Shown in pieces: positions 30,631 through 41,240 of a DNA stretch of 64,000 nt. The stretch covers positions 26,503 through 90,502 of the forward strand of contig PTKH01000003.1 in assembly GCA_002937655.1 (NCBI GenBank), written 5' to 3'. The notes beneath the pieces are model-generated. The model saw only the letters and a list, made by a program, of their open reading frames with translations. It had not been told where the DNA came from and ran no database searches. Positions within the stretch are counted from its first letter, which is position 1. Each line of letters starts with the position of its first letter. Source of the stretch: Alphaproteobacteria bacterium MarineAlpha9_Bin3. GTDB taxonomy: Bacteria > Pseudomonadota > Alphaproteobacteria > TMED109. The translations under genes and the position numbers were made by a program.

Positions 30631-31437
30631 TTATGTTTGATATGGTGTAAAGCTAATATCTATTATTTTCCATATATTATATTCTTTTTCCGGCAGTTTA
30701 GAAAATTTACCTAATTTTTTTATAGCACGTTGTGCTGCTTCAACATATGGCAAATATGTTGGATCTTGTTGAGCACGTTTTAATGATTTTTTATTTACGA
30801 TAGTTTTATTGATTTTTCCATCTGGACTCAAGTAAATTCTTAATTGTACAGTTATATCATTCAAAACTTTTAAATCAGGAGCAGGCGGGAGTGAGTAATT
30901 TTCTTTAATTTGTTTATATATTTTTTCTGTAATAGATTTTTTTATATTTCTTATTTCTTCTCCTGATTTTTTAATTTCTTTTTTAGGCTTATTAGTATTT
31001 TGTTTTTGTGGTTGTATAGGTTTTTCCTCATATTTGGCCAAATTTTTTAACATATCATCAAAAACCTCTTCTTCATCGTTAGTTTTTGTATTATCAATTC
31101 TTTTTTTTATTTCTTTTTCTTTAATTTTTATTTCCGGTTTTTTTTGAGGAGGCTTAGGTTTTAAAGTTATTTTTTTATTTTCAATATTTTTTTTCTTTAT
31201 TGTTGGTTTTTTTTTAGGAGGTTGCGGTTTAAATTTAACTATTTCTTTTTCTTTAGTTTTATTTATAGTTTTTTTTACTATTTCTTTTTCTATAATTTTA
31301 TTTTTATCCACTTCTTCATTTACAATTTCAATTGATATAAAATCAATTTCTTTAGTTTTAATTTCAGGTAATGTTAAAGAGATAAGAACAAAAACTAGTA
31401 AGTGAATAGTAAGCGATGAGTAAAAAGCTTTTTTCAA
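30631..31437 (-). CDS. tolA: TolA energy-transducing protein
   Basis: Inner-membrane protein that spans the periplasm, using TolQR energy to move Pal/TolB. One N-terminal membrane helix (residues ~8-24), then a long Lys/Glu/Pro-rich domain (~35-170) with runs such as KPQPPKKKPTIKKK and KPKPPQKKPEIK, then a short C-terminal domain (~175-268, ITEKIYKQIKENYSLPPAP, VQLRIYLSPDGKI) of the TolA/TonB type. The short 268 residues reflect a reduced middle domain. Confidence 0.92.
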   Translation of the reverse strand: MKKAFYSSLTIHLLVFVLISLTLPEIKTKEIDFISIEIVNEEVDKNKIIEKEIVKKTINKTKEKEIVKFKPQPPKKKPTIKKKNIENKKITLKPKPPQKKPEIKIKEKEIKKRIDNTKTNDEEEVFDDMLKNLAKYEEKPIQPQKQNTNKPKKEIKKSGEEIRNIKKSITEKIYKQIKENYSLPPAPDLKVLNDITVQLRIYLSPDGKINKTIVNKKSLKRAQQDPTYLPYVEAAQRAIKKLGKFSKLPEKEYNIWKIIDISFTPYQT

Positions 31438-31440
31438 TTT

Positions 31441-31866
31441 TTATTTCTCAATTTTTTGTTTTGTTAACAATGCAACTTTATTATAACCTGCATTTTTAAT
31501 TAGGCTCATTAATTCCATTACTTCACCATAGGGTAAAATTTCATCAGCTCTGATAAATATTCTTGATTCTTTATTTAAATTAGCAATCGCATTTAATTTA
31601 ATTTTTAATGTTTCCGCCTTAACTATACTGTCTCCTATAAAAATTTCCTTATTTTTATTCATAGTTATTGTTAAGGGTTCATCTTGACCTGGCAGAGCGT
31701 CAGATTCTGTAGTAGGTAAATTTACTGACACTCCAGAAGTAAGTAAAGGAGCTGTTATCATAAATATTATTAATAAAACAAGCATGACATCTACTAAAGG
31801 AGTAACGTTTATTTCTGACATTGGTTTATTTTGAAACGAACGGTTTTTTTTATTTTCTACATTCAT
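31441..31866 (-). CDS. tolR: TolR biopolymer transport protein
   Basis: Ion-channel subunit of the Tol motor. A single membrane helix holds the functional aspartate, Asp26, in [20 protein letters not shown]; the periplasmic ExbD/TolR domain follows. 141 residues is normal. Its start overlaps tolQ by 4 nt (ATGA), matching the need for balanced synthesis. Confidence 0.96.
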   Translation of the reverse strand: MNVENKKNRSFQNKPMSEINVTPLVDVMLVLLIIFMITAPLLTSGVSVNLPTTESDALPGQDEPLTITMNKNKEIFIGDSIVKAETLKIKLNAIANLNKESRIFIRADEILPYGEVMELMSLIKNAGYNKVALLTKQKIEK

Positions 31867-32582
31867 TTTTCTGTATTCTGCTCTGATAAATGTCGTGATA
31901 GTAATGCCTCAAACTCACTTGCAAAATTTTGAAGCCTCAATGCATAAGTATTTAGGTTATTAGATAATTTATTATAGGCAATTACTGCCGGTATTGCTGC
32001 TACAAGACCTAATGCAGTAGCCAATAATGCTTCAGCTATCCCAGGAGCCACTACTGCTAGAGAAGTATCTTTACTGACAGCAATAGATTGAAAGCTATTC
32101 ATAATTCCCCAGACAGTTCCAAACAACCCTATGAAAGGAGCTGTTGAACCAACTGTGGCTAAAAAGCCAATATTTTTTTCTATATTTTCTAATTCTCTTG
32201 TTACAGCAACACTCATGACTTGGTGGATTCTTTCTTGTAAACCTGCTTGAATATTCTGGTTTGATATAGAATTATTTTTATTTGCTCTAGTCCACTCATA
32301 CATTCCTGCAACAAAAACTACAGATAGGGGGTGATGAGGATTTTGTTCTTCTTGTTTATACAATTCCTCTAATGACTCACCTGACCAGAATGCATTTTCG
32401 AAGATTTCAGCTTCTCTTTTAAGGGATAGAAATCTTTTAGTTTTTTCAATAATTATTGACCAAGACCAAATGCTAGCTATGAGTAAAATAAGCATAACAA
32501 TTTTAACTATCACATCAGCTTGTAATACAAGACCCCAAAATGATACATCTAGTGGTGCATTAGATATGAGCTCATTTTCCAT
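31863..32582 (-). CDS. tolQ: TolQ proton channel subunit
   Basis: Inner-membrane MotA/TolQ/ExbB family protein powering the Tol-Pal system in envelope constriction at division. Three membrane helices: residues ~25-46, ~135-160 and ~170-195, with family segments GFLATVGSTAPFIGLFGTVW and GIAEALLATALGLVAAIPAV. AAGGAG precedes the ATG. It follows ybgC by 18 nt. Confidence 0.96.
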   Translation of the reverse strand: MENELISNAPLDVSFWGLVLQADVIVKIVMLILLIASIWSWSIIIEKTKRFLSLKREAEIFENAFWSGESLEELYKQEEQNPHHPLSVVFVAGMYEWTRANKNNSISNQNIQAGLQERIHQVMSVAVTRELENIEKNIGFLATVGSTAPFIGLFGTVWGIMNSFQSIAVSKDTSLAVVAPGIAEALLATALGLVAAIPAVIAYNKLSNNLNTYALRLQNFASEFEALLSRHLSEQNTEK

Positions 32583-32600
32583 ATACTACTCCTTAATAAT

Positions 32601-33026
32601 TTATACAGTATTTAATGAATTAAGTATATATTTAGGTATACGGCTAGGTTTTCCTATTTGATTTACAGATCCTAACGTAATATCAATTTTTGCCAATAAC
32701 TTTTTCTTTTTATATATACTTTGTTCCATTATAATTTTAGCAGAAGATATTTTTATAATTAAGCTTTTTACATTAAGTAGTTCATCTAATTTTGCTGAGT
32801 GATAATACTCTATAAACAAATTTTTTACTACGAATTGAATATTATAATCATTTTTTAATTTTTCCTGCTCAATTTTATATTTTCTTAACATTTCTGTTCT
32901 TGATCTTTCTGCAAATTTTAAATAATTCGCATGATAAACAACGCCTCCAGAATCTGTATCTTCATAGTAAACTCTAATATTATTTTCATATTTTAATATT
33001 GATATTTTATTTATTTTTTGTGGCAT
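32601..33026 (-). CDS. ybgC: YbgC-family acyl-CoA thioesterase
   Basis: Hotdog-fold thioesterase at the head of the tol-pal cluster, thought to act in phospholipid metabolism at the membrane. [20 protein letters not shown] carries the active-site Asp; [10 protein letters not shown] follows. 141 residues. Its start overlaps the end of ruvB by 20 nt, so initiation takes place inside ruvB. Confidence 0.92.
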   Translation of the reverse strand: MPQKINKISILKYENNIRVYYEDTDSGGVVYHANYLKFAERSRTEMLRKYKIEQEKLKNDYNIQFVVKNLFIEYYHSAKLDELLNVKSLIIKISSAKIIMEQSIYKKKKLLAKIDITLGSVNQIGKPSRIPKYILNSLNTV

Positions 33027-34035
33027 TTTTATTATTTTTTATCAGATTTTCTAGTGCTATTTTAGTTGCTACTCTACCTCTCGGAGTTTTTTGAAGAAAT
33101 CCTTTTTGGATTAAGTAAGGTTCTATTACATCCTCAATAGAATCTTTCTGTTCTCCCATTTGGGCTGCTAGTGTCTCTAAACCTACCGGCCCTCCATTAT
33201 GATCATTAATGAGATGATTTAAATAACTTTGATCCATTTGATCAAGACCATTTTTATCCACACCTAATTGAAGTAAGGCATCATTTGCTACATCTTTTTT
33301 TACTTCTATTTTTTCTGTGTCTAGAGATGTTATTATATCTCTTAATCTTCTTACTAGTCTACTTGCTACTCGAGGAGTTCCTCTTGATCTCTGTGCAATT
33401 TCTAATGCTGCTTCGTCATCTATTTTAATACCAAGAAGCTTAGCTGATCTTAAAACAATATCTTTCATATCATCATTTTCATAAAACTCTAATCTAGCAG
33501 GTATCCCAAAACGATCTCTTAATGGGTTTGATAATAAGCCTGCTCTTGTTGTAGCCCCTATTAGTGTGAAGGGTTGCAAATCTATCTTTACTGATCTTGC
33601 GGAAGGCCCTTCTCCTATCATAATATCTAGATGTAGATCTTCCATGGCTGGGTAAAGTATTTCTTCAACTGTATTATTCAATCTGTGAATTTCATCTATA
33701 AATAAAATATCATTAGACTCTAAGCTTGTTAATAAGGCCGCTAAATCACCAGGTCTTTGAATAATAGGACCAGAGGTTGATCTAAATCCAACATTTAATT
33801 CATTCGAAATTATTTTTGCTAGTGTTGTTTTTCCTAATCCAGGAGGACCATAGAGCAATACATGATCTAAAGCTTCTTTTCTTTTCTGTGTGGCTTGCAT
33901 AAATATATTTAAATTATCACATAAAGTTTTTTGGCCTATAAATTCATTTAACTTTTCAGGCCTTAAACTAATATCTTTTTGATCTCTGTCAGTATTGGAA
34001 ACAGGACTATTATTTTTATTATTTTCTAAAGTCAT
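33007..34035 (-). CDS. ruvB: Holliday junction helicase motor RuvB
   Basis: AAA+ motor that drives branch migration with RuvA. Walker [13 protein letters not shown], Walker [12 protein letters not shown], sensor GATTRAGLL and the C-terminal winged helix ([32 protein letters not shown]) are complete in 342 residues. It overlaps ruvA by 4 nt. Confidence 0.98.
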   Translation of the reverse strand: MTLENNKNNSPVSNTDRDQKDISLRPEKLNEFIGQKTLCDNLNIFMQATQKRKEALDHVLLYGPPGLGKTTLAKIISNELNVGFRSTSGPIIQRPGDLAALLTSLESNDILFIDEIHRLNNTVEEILYPAMEDLHLDIMIGEGPSARSVKIDLQPFTLIGATTRAGLLSNPLRDRFGIPARLEFYENDDMKDIVLRSAKLLGIKIDDEAALEIAQRSRGTPRVASRLVRRLRDIITSLDTEKIEVKKDVANDALLQLGVDKNGLDQMDQSYLNHLINDHNGGPVGLETLAAQMGEQKDSIEDVIEPYLIQKGFLQKTPRGRVATKIALENLIKNNKNATKNK

Positions 34036-34628
34036 TTTCGTTTTTCTGAAATAAGTTTTAATGCTATTTGTAACATATCTTCTACTTTCTTATTTTTATC
34101 TTCATTAGTTAATTTGGATACTACTTCATATGCTTCATGGTGACCATATCCCAAACCTATCAAGCCACTTATAAGATCTTGTATATTTCTATTTTCTGAG
34201 GCCTGTGAACTTGTTGGTATGGATAAATTAAGAGTTTTATCTTTTAATTCAGAGCATATTCTTACTGCCCCCTTATTACCTATGCCGGGAATTCTAGTTA
34301 ATAGTGTTTTATCCTCTGATAAAATAGCCATTTCTAATTCTTCTGGAGTCATTATTGATAAACCTTTTATAGCAGTTTTTGCTCCTACGCCTTGTACTTT
34401 CAAAAGTAGATCAAACCAGTACTTTTCATTTTCTTCTTTAAATCCATATAAAGTTATTTGATCTTCTCTGACTATAGTTTGAATAAGAATTTCGTCTAAT
34501 TGACCTTTAGCAGCTAATTTATTTAGCACTTTACTGGAACAATAAACTAGATAACCAACTCCTGAAACATCTATAATAACATAGTCTTCTCCTGTTTGAT
34601 CTATAATACCTCTTAGTTTAGCAATCAT
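34032..34628 (-). CDS. ruvA: Holliday junction DNA-binding protein RuvA
   Basis: Tetrameric junction-binding partner of RuvB. Domain I ([20 protein letters not shown]), helix-hairpin-helix region ([32 protein letters not shown]) and a C-terminal RuvB-binding domain ([18 protein letters not shown]) are visible. 198 residues. It overlaps ruvC by 11 nt. Confidence 0.97.
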   Translation of the reverse strand: MIAKLRGIIDQTGEDYVIIDVSGVGYLVYCSSKVLNKLAAKGQLDEILIQTIVREDQITLYGFKEENEKYWFDLLLKVQGVGAKTAIKGLSIMTPEELEMAILSEDKTLLTRIPGIGNKGAVRICSELKDKTLNLSIPTSSQASENRNIQDLISGLIGLGYGHHEAYEVVSKLTNEDKNKKVEDMLQIALKLISEKRK

Positions 34629-35127
34629 TTATTTTTCCTATATCTATATTATTTATTTTAGATTGAGAAAAAAAAGTATGACAAATTGCGACTGCTAAAG
34701 CATCAGACTCATCTTCACTTTCTATTTTACAGCCTGGTAAAAGAATTTTAACCATAGATTTGACCTGTTCCTTTAGTGCTCTTCCTGAGCCAGTTAATGA
34801 TTGCTTGACTCTTGTTGGAGCATATTCAAAAACTTGTATGTTATGAATAGAACAAGTTGTTATTGCTGCACCCCTAGCCATGCCTAATTTCAGAGTAGAT
34901 TGCCCATTCATATTAACAAAAACTTCCTCTACTGCCGCTGTCTTAGGACTATATTCTTTGATAACTTTATTAATTTCAATATGTATTTCTTTTAATCTTA
35001 TTGATAAAGGTAGCGAACTTTTAGGAGAAATACTGCCACTTGCAACCCACTTTATTTTTTCGTCTTTTGTATTTATTATACCCCAACCTGTGTGACGTAA
35101 TCCTGGGTCTAAACCTAAAAGACGCAT
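34618..35127 (-). CDS. ruvC: Crossover junction endodeoxyribonuclease RuvC
   Basis: Resolvase that cuts Holliday junctions. The RNase H-like fold begins MRLLGLDPGLRHTGWGII with the first catalytic Asp; Glu in AAVEEVFVN and the final DESDALAVAICH acids complete the site. I chose ATG 35127 (169 residues), with GGAAAA upstream, over an ATG 15 nt earlier that lacks a ribosome-binding site. Confidence 0.96.
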   Translation of the reverse strand: MRLLGLDPGLRHTGWGIINTKDEKIKWVASGSISPKSSLPLSIRLKEIHIEINKVIKEYSPKTAAVEEVFVNMNGQSTLKLGMARGAAITTCSIHNIQVFEYAPTRVKQSLTGSGRALKEQVKSMVKILLPGCKIESEDESDALAVAICHTFFSQSKINNIDIGKINDC

Positions 35128-35156
35128 TTTTATATTTTCCATTCAATATTTTAATT

Positions 35157-35909
35157 TTATTTATTTTTTATTCTATCCATAATTTCTTCACTAACTTCTA
35201 AATTAGTATAGACTGTTTGTACGTCATCATTATCTTCTAAAACATCTATAAATCTAAGCATTTTTTCAGCCTGTTCCTCATTAATAGGTTGTAAATTTTG
35301 TGGAACCCATTCTAATTTAGCACTAGTTGGATTACCTATTTTTTCGGTAAGAGTATCTCTAACACTTCCAAAATCTTCAGAGATACAAATTGCTGTATGT
35401 TCATTGACTTCGGATATAATATCTTCCGCCCCAGCATCTGCTGCATATTCAAAAAAAGTGTTTTCATCAAATTGATCATTATTAAATTTTATTACACCTT
35501 TTCTTTTAAATACAAATCCTAAGCTACCAGTTTCTCCTAAAGATCCTCCATTTTTGCTGAATGCAGAACGTATCTCTGAAGCAGTTCTATTTCTATTATC
35601 AGTTAATACGTCAATAATAACAGCTACACTGCCTGGCCCATAGCCCTCGTAACGTATTTCTTCATATACTGCATCATCATTTCCTCCAACAGCCTTTTGA
35701 ATGGCTTTTTCTATTCTGTCTTTAGGCATATTTTCAGCTCTGGCACTAATAATAGCATTCCTTAATCTTGGGTTTTTTTCTGCTTCTGCTATACCAGTTT
35801 TTGCGGCAACTGTTATTTCTCTTGCCATTTTAGAAAATAATTTAGCTCTTTTAGCATCTTGTGCACCTTTTCTGTATTGGATATTTTTAAATTTTGAATG
35901 TCCTGCCAT
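35157..35909 (-). CDS. yebC: YebC/PmpR family protein
   Basis: YebC-family protein, now linked to translation of difficult (e.g. proline-rich) stretches and earlier annotated as a transcriptional regulator. The diagnostic start MAGHSKFKNIQYRKGAQDAK and YEGYGPGSVAVIIDVLTDNR are present in 250 residues. It lies just upstream of ruvC, the standard position. Confidence 0.95.
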   Translation of the reverse strand: MAGHSKFKNIQYRKGAQDAKRAKLFSKMAREITVAAKTGIAEAEKNPRLRNAIISARAENMPKDRIEKAIQKAVGGNDDAVYEEIRYEGYGPGSVAVIIDVLTDNRNRTASEIRSAFSKNGGSLGETGSLGFVFKRKGVIKFNNDQFDENTFFEYAADAGAEDIISEVNEHTAICISEDFGSVRDTLTEKIGNPTSAKLEWVPQNLQPINEEQAEKMLRFIDVLEDNDDVQTVYTNLEVSEEIMDRIKNK

Positions 35910-35971
35910 ATTACTCTCAATTCTATTAATATAATTATTATACTTAATTTTTTTAAATATAAATTATATTT

Positions 35972-36790
35972 TTATATTTTTTCTGGAAATCTATTAATTA
36001 AATGGGGGCCTATTATTATAGGTTCTATGCTATTTGCCATTCCATTGAAATCATTTATTTTAATAAATGCTCCACATAATGTAGCTTCCCCTGAGCTAAC
36101 ATTTATCCTTCCTGTTGGCATTTTATGTTTAAACCTTGCAACCCAGCCTTCTTTTTCACCTCCTATTACAGAATTATAGTCTCCACACATTCCTGCATCA
36201 GATTGAAAAGCCGTACCTTTTTCAAGAATTTGAGCGTCTAATGTGGGTATATGTGTATGAGTTCCTATTATACAGCTGACTTGACCATCAAAAGTATGAC
36301 CTATAGCCATTTTTTCTGAGCTTGCTTCACCATGAACATCAATAATTATTGCAGATACATTTTCACCAATTCTATATTCTTCTAATATGTTAAAAATTGT
36401 TTCAATAGGGTCATTTAAAGGATCCATAAATAACCTAGCCATTACATTTATTATAAGCACTTTTCTTTTCATAGAGTCCTCATATACAACAAACCCCTTG
36501 CCAGGAACACTTTGAGGAAAATTTTGTGGTCTTAAAATATAATTCTCTTTTGCTATATAAGGAATAATTTCTTTCTGATCCCATACATGATTACCAGTAG
36601 TTATTACGTTAACACCTAATTCATAGAACTCTTCACAAATTTTTGGAGTAATTCCAAATCCTCCAGCAGCATTTTCTCCATTTACAACTACCGTATCAAT
36701 TTCAAGGCTTCTTTTTAGTTCTGGTAGTTCTTTTTTTAATACTTGCCTTCCAGATTTACCTATAATATCGCCTAAAAATAAAATATTCAT
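35972..36790 (-). CDS. YmdB-like metallophosphoesterase (TIGR00282 type)
   Basis: Calcineurin-like phosphoesterase of the YmdB family, reported in Bacillus to hydrolyse 2',3'-cyclic nucleotides. Metal ligands are seen in MNILFLGDIIGKSGRQ, VVVNGENAAGGFGI, VITTGNHVWDQKEI, IIIDVHGEASSEK and IIGTHTHIPT. 272 residues, cytoplasmic. It lies 10 nt after the cyclo-ligase gene. Role in this organism unknown. Confidence 0.9.
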   Translation of the reverse strand: MNILFLGDIIGKSGRQVLKKELPELKRSLEIDTVVVNGENAAGGFGITPKICEEFYELGVNVITTGNHVWDQKEIIPYIAKENYILRPQNFPQSVPGKGFVVYEDSMKRKVLIINVMARLFMDPLNDPIETIFNILEEYRIGENVSAIIIDVHGEASSEKMAIGHTFDGQVSCIIGTHTHIPTLDAQILEKGTAFQSDAGMCGDYNSVIGGEKEGWVARFKHKMPTGRINVSSGEATLCGAFIKINDFNGMANSIEPIIIGPHLINRFPEKI

Positions 36791-36800
36791 TAACTATTCC

Positions 36801-37433
36801 TTAGTAAGTTTTCATTTTATTAAAAATATGTTTTTCTGTAATTATAACATCCATATTTACATCATGTTTTTCAATAGGTAGCATTTTAATTTGCTGAATA
36901 GAATATGCAAAACCAATTTTAATTATATTTTTATATTCATATAGTGACTTATCATAATAACCTCCACCACGACCTAAACGGTTTAAATCTTTATCAAAGC
37001 CAATTAAGGGGCAAATAATTATATCTGGAGATTTTACTTCTTTAGAATTGATGATTATACCCAAATTATTAATATTTATCATGGTATCAGGTGTCCATAA
37101 TCTATATTTTATATCACCATTTTCTGTTGAGGCTAAACTTATTGTAGCTCCAAACTCAGCTAATGCAGCAATTGAAGGTTTAGTATCTATTTCTGAACCT
37201 ATAGGCCAATATATTGCAATATTTTTTTTAGTTATTGAAAAGTTTTTTGAATTTAAAAAATGTATTAGGTTTCTCGCTAAATCATTTGCTGATTCTAGAG
37301 AATGTAAATGAAATAATTTTCTTTTTTGTATAAGATCTTTTCTTATCTTTTTCTTTAATTCGGAGTAATGCCGCTTGGACCGAACTTTTTGAATAACCAC
37401 CTTGGAGCCTAAGTTATTAGGTGGGAATCGCAT
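36801..37433 (-). CDS. 5-formyltetrahydrofolate cyclo-ligase
   Basis: Converts 5-formyl-THF to methenyl-THF. The family ends are clear: ELKKKIRKDLIQKRKLF at the real N-terminal helix, IAIYWPIGSEIDT, FDKDLNRLGRGGGYYDKSL and IEKHDVNMDVIITE. The only ATG is at 37433, preceded by GAGG, and this lies inside the predicted 6S RNA; it adds ~25 non-conserved residues. The only other candidate, a GTG at 37400, is also inside the RNA. Between the 6S 3' end and the conserved core there is no ATG, GTG or TTG in frame. Linkage of 6S and this gene is standard, the overlap is not. Confidence 0.88.
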   Translation of the reverse strand: MRFPPNNLGSKVVIQKVRSKRHYSELKKKIRKDLIQKRKLFHLHSLESANDLARNLIHFLNSKNFSITKKNIAIYWPIGSEIDTKPSIAALAEFGATISLASTENGDIKYRLWTPDTMININNLGIIINSKEVKSPDIIICPLIGFDKDLNRLGRGGGYYDKSLYEYKNIIKIGFAYSIQQIKMLPIEKHDVNMDVIITEKHIFNKMKTY

Positions 37434-37526
37434 AAAAAGACCTCAGTCTTTACAGAGGTAACTCCCGAGTGATTAGAAAGGTCCTGGAGTTTATCATTTT
37501 TTCGCATCTTGCAGCAATTACTCCTA
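37360..37526 (-). ncRNA. ssrS: 6S RNA
   Basis: Regulator that binds the sigma-70 RNA polymerase holoenzyme by mimicking an open promoter. The position between zapA and the cyclo-ligase gene is the conserved alphaproteobacterial location. The ends pair strongly: GGAGTAATTGCTGC at 37511-37524 with GCGGCATTACTCC at 37362-37374, a 13-bp stem with one bulge. Inner hairpins include AACTCC/GGGAGTT, ACCTC/GAGGT and CCACC/GGTGG around a large A/T-rich interior bubble. Length ~165 nt. A -10-like TATATT lies about 7 nt before the expected 5' end. Exact ends are estimates. Confidence 0.85.
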
Positions 37527-37582
37527 GTTAAATATATAAAATATATATATAAAATTAACAAGCATCATTAAAATTACCTTAA

Positions 37583-37858
37583 TTATTGTTTATCAATTAT
37601 GTTAAAAATTTTTTCTAACTTTTTAGTGCTATCATCAATATTTTTAACAGCTTCATCAAGTATATCTTGATTTTTATCTAGTATTGTTATTGCTGCTAAT
37701 ACCATTAGTTTTACATCTCCAATTTGCCCAATAGTATTAGCAATATTTGAAACTTCTTCATTTAATAAATTAGCTAATTCTTTTACTCTGTTCTCTTCAC
37801 CTTCAGAACATGCAATTTTATGTTCTCTATTATTTATAATAATATCTACTTCAGGCAT
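37583..37858 (-). CDS. zapA: Cell division protein ZapA
   Basis: Small FtsZ-ring stabiliser. 91 residues starting MPEVDIIINNREHKIACSEG with a C-terminal coiled coil (~residues 60-90). Followed by 6S RNA, the typical arrangement. It overlaps the preceding small coiled-coil gene by 1 nt (TAATG). Confidence 0.9.
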   Translation of the reverse strand: MPEVDIIINNREHKIACSEGEENRVKELANLLNEEVSNIANTIGQIGDVKLMVLAAITILDKNQDILDEAVKNIDDSTKKLEKIFNIIDKQ

Positions 37859-38073
37859 TACTTATTTTTTTTCTCAAGTTTATTAATTTTTTCTATAATT
37901 TTTTCGAGTTTATTAAGAGTATTTGCATATTTAAATTTTAAGTTTTCATTTTCTGTAAGAAGAATCTCTTCAATATCATTAATTTTAGAATCATTATCAT
38001 ATTTATTGATAGCAGAATATAATTTTTCTGTGATAGAATTAAAATTTATTAATGATGTTTTTAGGTCTTTCAT
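37858..38073 (-). CDS. Small coiled-coil protein upstream of zapA
   Basis: A 71-residue, highly charged and helical protein (Lys, Glu, Asn, Ile, Leu rich; e.g. LNKLEKIIEKINKLEKK) with no membrane segment. Its position directly before zapA with translational coupling resembles the small coiled-coil (DUF4164-like) genes found there in other Alphaproteobacteria, which may act with ZapA in division. I do not recognise it by sequence; low complexity makes homology hard to judge. Confidence 0.6.
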   Translation of the reverse strand: MKDLKTSLINFNSITEKLYSAINKYDNDSKINDIEEILLTENENLKFKYANTLNKLEKIIEKINKLEKKNK

Positions 38074-38248
38074 AGAGTTATATTCCTAATTTCTACATTT
38101 TTTGTCTACAAAAAATAAATAACATTTTATTTTATTAAAATAATTTCCTATAAGATAGTAGGACGATTTAACTAATATTGGCAATAAAGTAGATAAAAAA
38201 CTTTTTAAAATATTTCTGCAATTACTTTTTTAGGATATTAATTATATT

Positions 38249-40240
38249 ATGATCGAGAATAATGAAAAGGAATTAGATAAGCTTTCTAATGCTATTAGAA
38301 TGCTCTCAGTAGAAGCAGTACAAAGAGCTAATTCCGGCCACCCGGGAATGCCAATGGGGATGGCAGATGTAGCGACAGTATTATTTACAAAATTTTTAAA
38401 CTTTGATAGCAGTTATCCTGACTGGTTAAATAGAGATAGATTTATTTTAAGTGCTGGTCATGGGTCTATGCTTTTATATTCATTATTATATTTGAATGGT
38501 TATAAAGATATTGATATTGAAGATATTAAAAACTTCAGAGCTTTGCATTCTAAAACAGCAGGGCATCCAGAGTATGGAGAACTTTCTGGCATAGAGACTA
38601 CTACAGGCCCATTAGGGCAGGGAATTGCAAATGCTGTTGGCGTTGCATTAGCAGAAAAAATAATGTCTGCAAAATATGGAAATGATTTATTTAACCATAA
38701 TACATATGTAATTGCTGGTGATGGCTGCTTAATGGAGGGAATAAGTCAAGAAGCTATATCTCTGGCTGGTCATTTAGGCTTAGGAAAATTGATTATTTTA
38801 TTTGATGATAATGGTATTTCTATTGATGGGCCAACATCTTTATCTACATCTGATAATCAGTTACTTCGATTTGAAGCTAGCAATTGGCATACTTTAGAAT
38901 GCGACGGGCATGCTTCTAAGGATATTGAGAGCGCTATAAAAAAATCATTAAACGATCCAAGACCTTCATTAATTGCTTGTAAAACCAAAATTGGCTTTGG
39001 TTCTCCTAATAAAGAGGGCAAATCATCAAGTCATGGTGCTCCTATGGGAGAAGAAGAAATACAGTTAATTAGAGAGAGATTAGGATGGGATTACGAATCT
39101 TTTGACATTCCTGAAGAAATTTTGAGTAGTTGGAGAAAGAATGGTTCAAGAGGTTCAGATATAAGATTAGCTTGGCAAAATAAATATATGAAGTCTGCTT
39201 ATTACGAAGAAGTTTCTGATTTGATTGCCAATAAACATATTCTCAATATTGAAGATAATTTAGAAAATTACAAAGAAAATTTATCTAAAGATAACACATC
39301 TGTAGCCACTAGAAAGTCAAGTGAGAATGTTCTTAATGAGCTCACAGAAAAATTTTCTAATTTAATTGGAGGGTCAGCAGATCTGACAGGCTCAAATAAT
39401 ACATTGTCTAAAAATCAAAAAGCTATTAACGCTAATGACTTTTCTGGAAGTTATATATATTATGGGATAAGAGAGCATGCTATGGCAGCTGTAATGAATG
39501 GAATAGCTCTTCATTCAGGTCTAATACCATACGGAGGAACATTTTTAGTATTTACAGATTATTGCAGGCCTTCGATACGATTATCAGCTCTAATGGGATT
39601 AAGAGTTATATATATTATGACTCATGATTCAATAGGGCTTGGGGAAGATGGCCCTACCCATCAGCCTGTTGAACATTTATCTGCTTTAAGAGCTATACCT
39701 AATTTAGATGTTTTTAGGCCAGCAGATAGTACAGAGACATTAGAAGTATGGCAAGCTGCTTTAAAGTCTAAAAATACCCCTAGTATTATTGCCTTGTCTC
39801 GACAAAATTTAAGTCCTGTTCGAACTAAATTTAGTAAAGAAAATTTATCAGAATTAGGAGCATATATATTAGTTGATAAAATTGAGGCTGATATTTGTTT
39901 ATATGCCTCAGGCTCTGAAGTTGAAATTGCAATAAATGCATCAAAAAAATTAGATTTAGAAAATATTAATGCAAAAGTAGTGTCTGTCCCATCTTTAGAT
40001 CGGTTTTATAAGCAAGATAAAAGTTATAAAGATAATATTATTAATTCTATTCCTAAAATAGTCATAGAAGCTGGTATAAGGCAGAGTTGGGATTATATTT
40101 TAAATGAGAATGATATATTTATAGGAATGTCTAGCTTTGGAGCTTCTGCTCCTGCTAAAGATTTATATGAATATTTTTCTATTACTGAAGAAAAGGTAAT
40201 AAGTTCAGCAAAATCAATATTAAACAGGAGAAAAAAATGA
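38249..40240 (+). CDS. tkt: Transketolase
   Basis: Thiamine-diphosphate enzyme of the pentose phosphate pathway. The 663-residue protein shows [34 protein letters not shown], the ThDP motif [13 protein letters not shown], and the DLTGSNNT and [15 protein letters not shown] segments of the substrate pocket. It starts a plus-strand operon tkt-gap-pgk-fba-thiE. The 175-nt upstream gap, divergent to the zapA operon, has no clearly consensus promoter. Confidence 0.97.
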   Translation: MIENNEKELDKLSNAIRMLSVEAVQRANSGHPGMPMGMADVATVLFTKFLNFDSSYPDWLNRDRFILSAGHGSMLLYSLLYLNGYKDIDIEDIKNFRALHSKTAGHPEYGELSGIETTTGPLGQGIANAVGVALAEKIMSAKYGNDLFNHNTYVIAGDGCLMEGISQEAISLAGHLGLGKLIILFDDNGISIDGPTSLSTSDNQLLRFEASNWHTLECDGHASKDIESAIKKSLNDPRPSLIACKTKIGFGSPNKEGKSSSHGAPMGEEEIQLIRERLGWDYESFDIPEEILSSWRKNGSRGSDIRLAWQNKYMKSAYYEEVSDLIANKHILNIEDNLENYKENLSKDNTSVATRKSSENVLNELTEKFSNLIGGSADLTGSNNTLSKNQKAINANDFSGSYIYYGIREHAMAAVMNGIALHSGLIPYGGTFLVFTDYCRPSIRLSALMGLRVIYIMTHDSIGLGEDGPTHQPVEHLSALRAIPNLDVFRPADSTETLEVWQAALKSKNTPSIIALSRQNLSPVRTKFSKENLSELGAYILVDKIEADICLYASGSEVEIAINASKKLDLENINAKVVSVPSLDRFYKQDKSYKDNIINSIPKIVIEAGIRQSWDYILNENDIFIGMSSFGASAPAKDLYEYFSITEEKVISSAKSILNRRKK

Positions 40241-41238
40241 CAGTTAAAGTTGCAATAAATGGATTTGGTCGAATAGGTAGATTAGTTTTAAGAGCTATAA
40301 TCGAGTCAAAAAGAAATGACATTAGCGTTGTAGCAATTAATGATTTAGGTTCAGTTGCAGCAAATGCTCATCTATTAAGTTATGACAGTGTACACGGTAA
40401 GCTTAATAGTAAAGTAGAGGTAACTTCTAGTGGGATTAGTACAGAACATGGAGAGATAAAAGTTTTCTCAGAAAGAAACCCTGAAAATTTACCTTGGGGT
40501 GATTTAGATGTTGATATTGCTTTAGAGTGTACAGGGCTATTTACTAAAAAAGAAGATGCAAATAAACATGTTTTAGCTGGAGCAAAGAAAGTATTAATTT
40601 CAGCTCCCGGAAATGGCGTTGATTATACAGTTGTTCATGGAGTGAATGAAAAAGGTATAACAGATGAACATAAGATAGTTTCTAATGCAAGTTGTACAAC
40701 TAATTGTTTAGCTCCTGTAGCAAAAGTATTAAATGAAACGGTAGGAATTGAAAGTGGTTTTATGACTACTGTGCATGCATTTACAGGAGATCAACCTGTT
40801 TTAGATACTTTGCATTCTGATTTAAGGAGGGCGAGAGCAGCTTCTACTTCAATGATACCTACCTCAACAGGAGCAGCTAAGGCTGTTGGATTAGTGTTAC
40901 CAGAACTAGCAGGTAAGTTAGATGGAACTGCGGTTAGAGTACCAACAGTGAATGTATCTATGGTAGACTTAACTTTTTATACAGAAAGGGCTACTTCAAT
41001 AGAAGAGATAAATAACGCAATAAAACAAGCTTCCTTAAGTAGCTTATCTGGTGTCCTTACTTATAATAGTGAGCCTTTAGTTTCTATTGATTTTAACCAT
41101 AATCCTGCTTCTTCTAATTTTGATGCTACACAGACGCAGGTTGTTAAAGAAAAATTAGTAAGAGTTCTCTCATGGTATGATAATGAATGGGGTTTTTCAA
41201 ATAGAATGGCTGATGTTGCAGTTCTTATGGGGAAGTAA
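40237..41238 (+). CDS. gap: Glyceraldehyde-3-phosphate dehydrogenase
   Basis: NAD(P)-dependent glycolytic/gluconeogenic enzyme. [14 protein letters not shown], the catalytic cysteine in [17 protein letters not shown] and [12 protein letters not shown] are intact; 333 residues. It overlaps tkt by 4 nt (ATGA) and precedes pgk by 2 nt. Confidence 0.98.
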   Translation: MTVKVAINGFGRIGRLVLRAIIESKRNDISVVAINDLGSVAANAHLLSYDSVHGKLNSKVEVTSSGISTEHGEIKVFSERNPENLPWGDLDVDIALECTGLFTKKEDANKHVLAGAKKVLISAPGNGVDYTVVHGVNEKGITDEHKIVSNASCTTNCLAPVAKVLNETVGIESGFMTTVHAFTGDQPVLDTLHSDLRRARAASTSMIPTSTGAAKAVGLVLPELAGKLDGTAVRVPTVNVSMVDLTFYTERATSIEEINNAIKQASLSSLSGVLTYNSEPLVSIDFNHNPASSNFDATQTQVVKEKLVRVLSWYDNEWGFSNRMADVAVLMGK

Positions 41239-41240
41239 AC

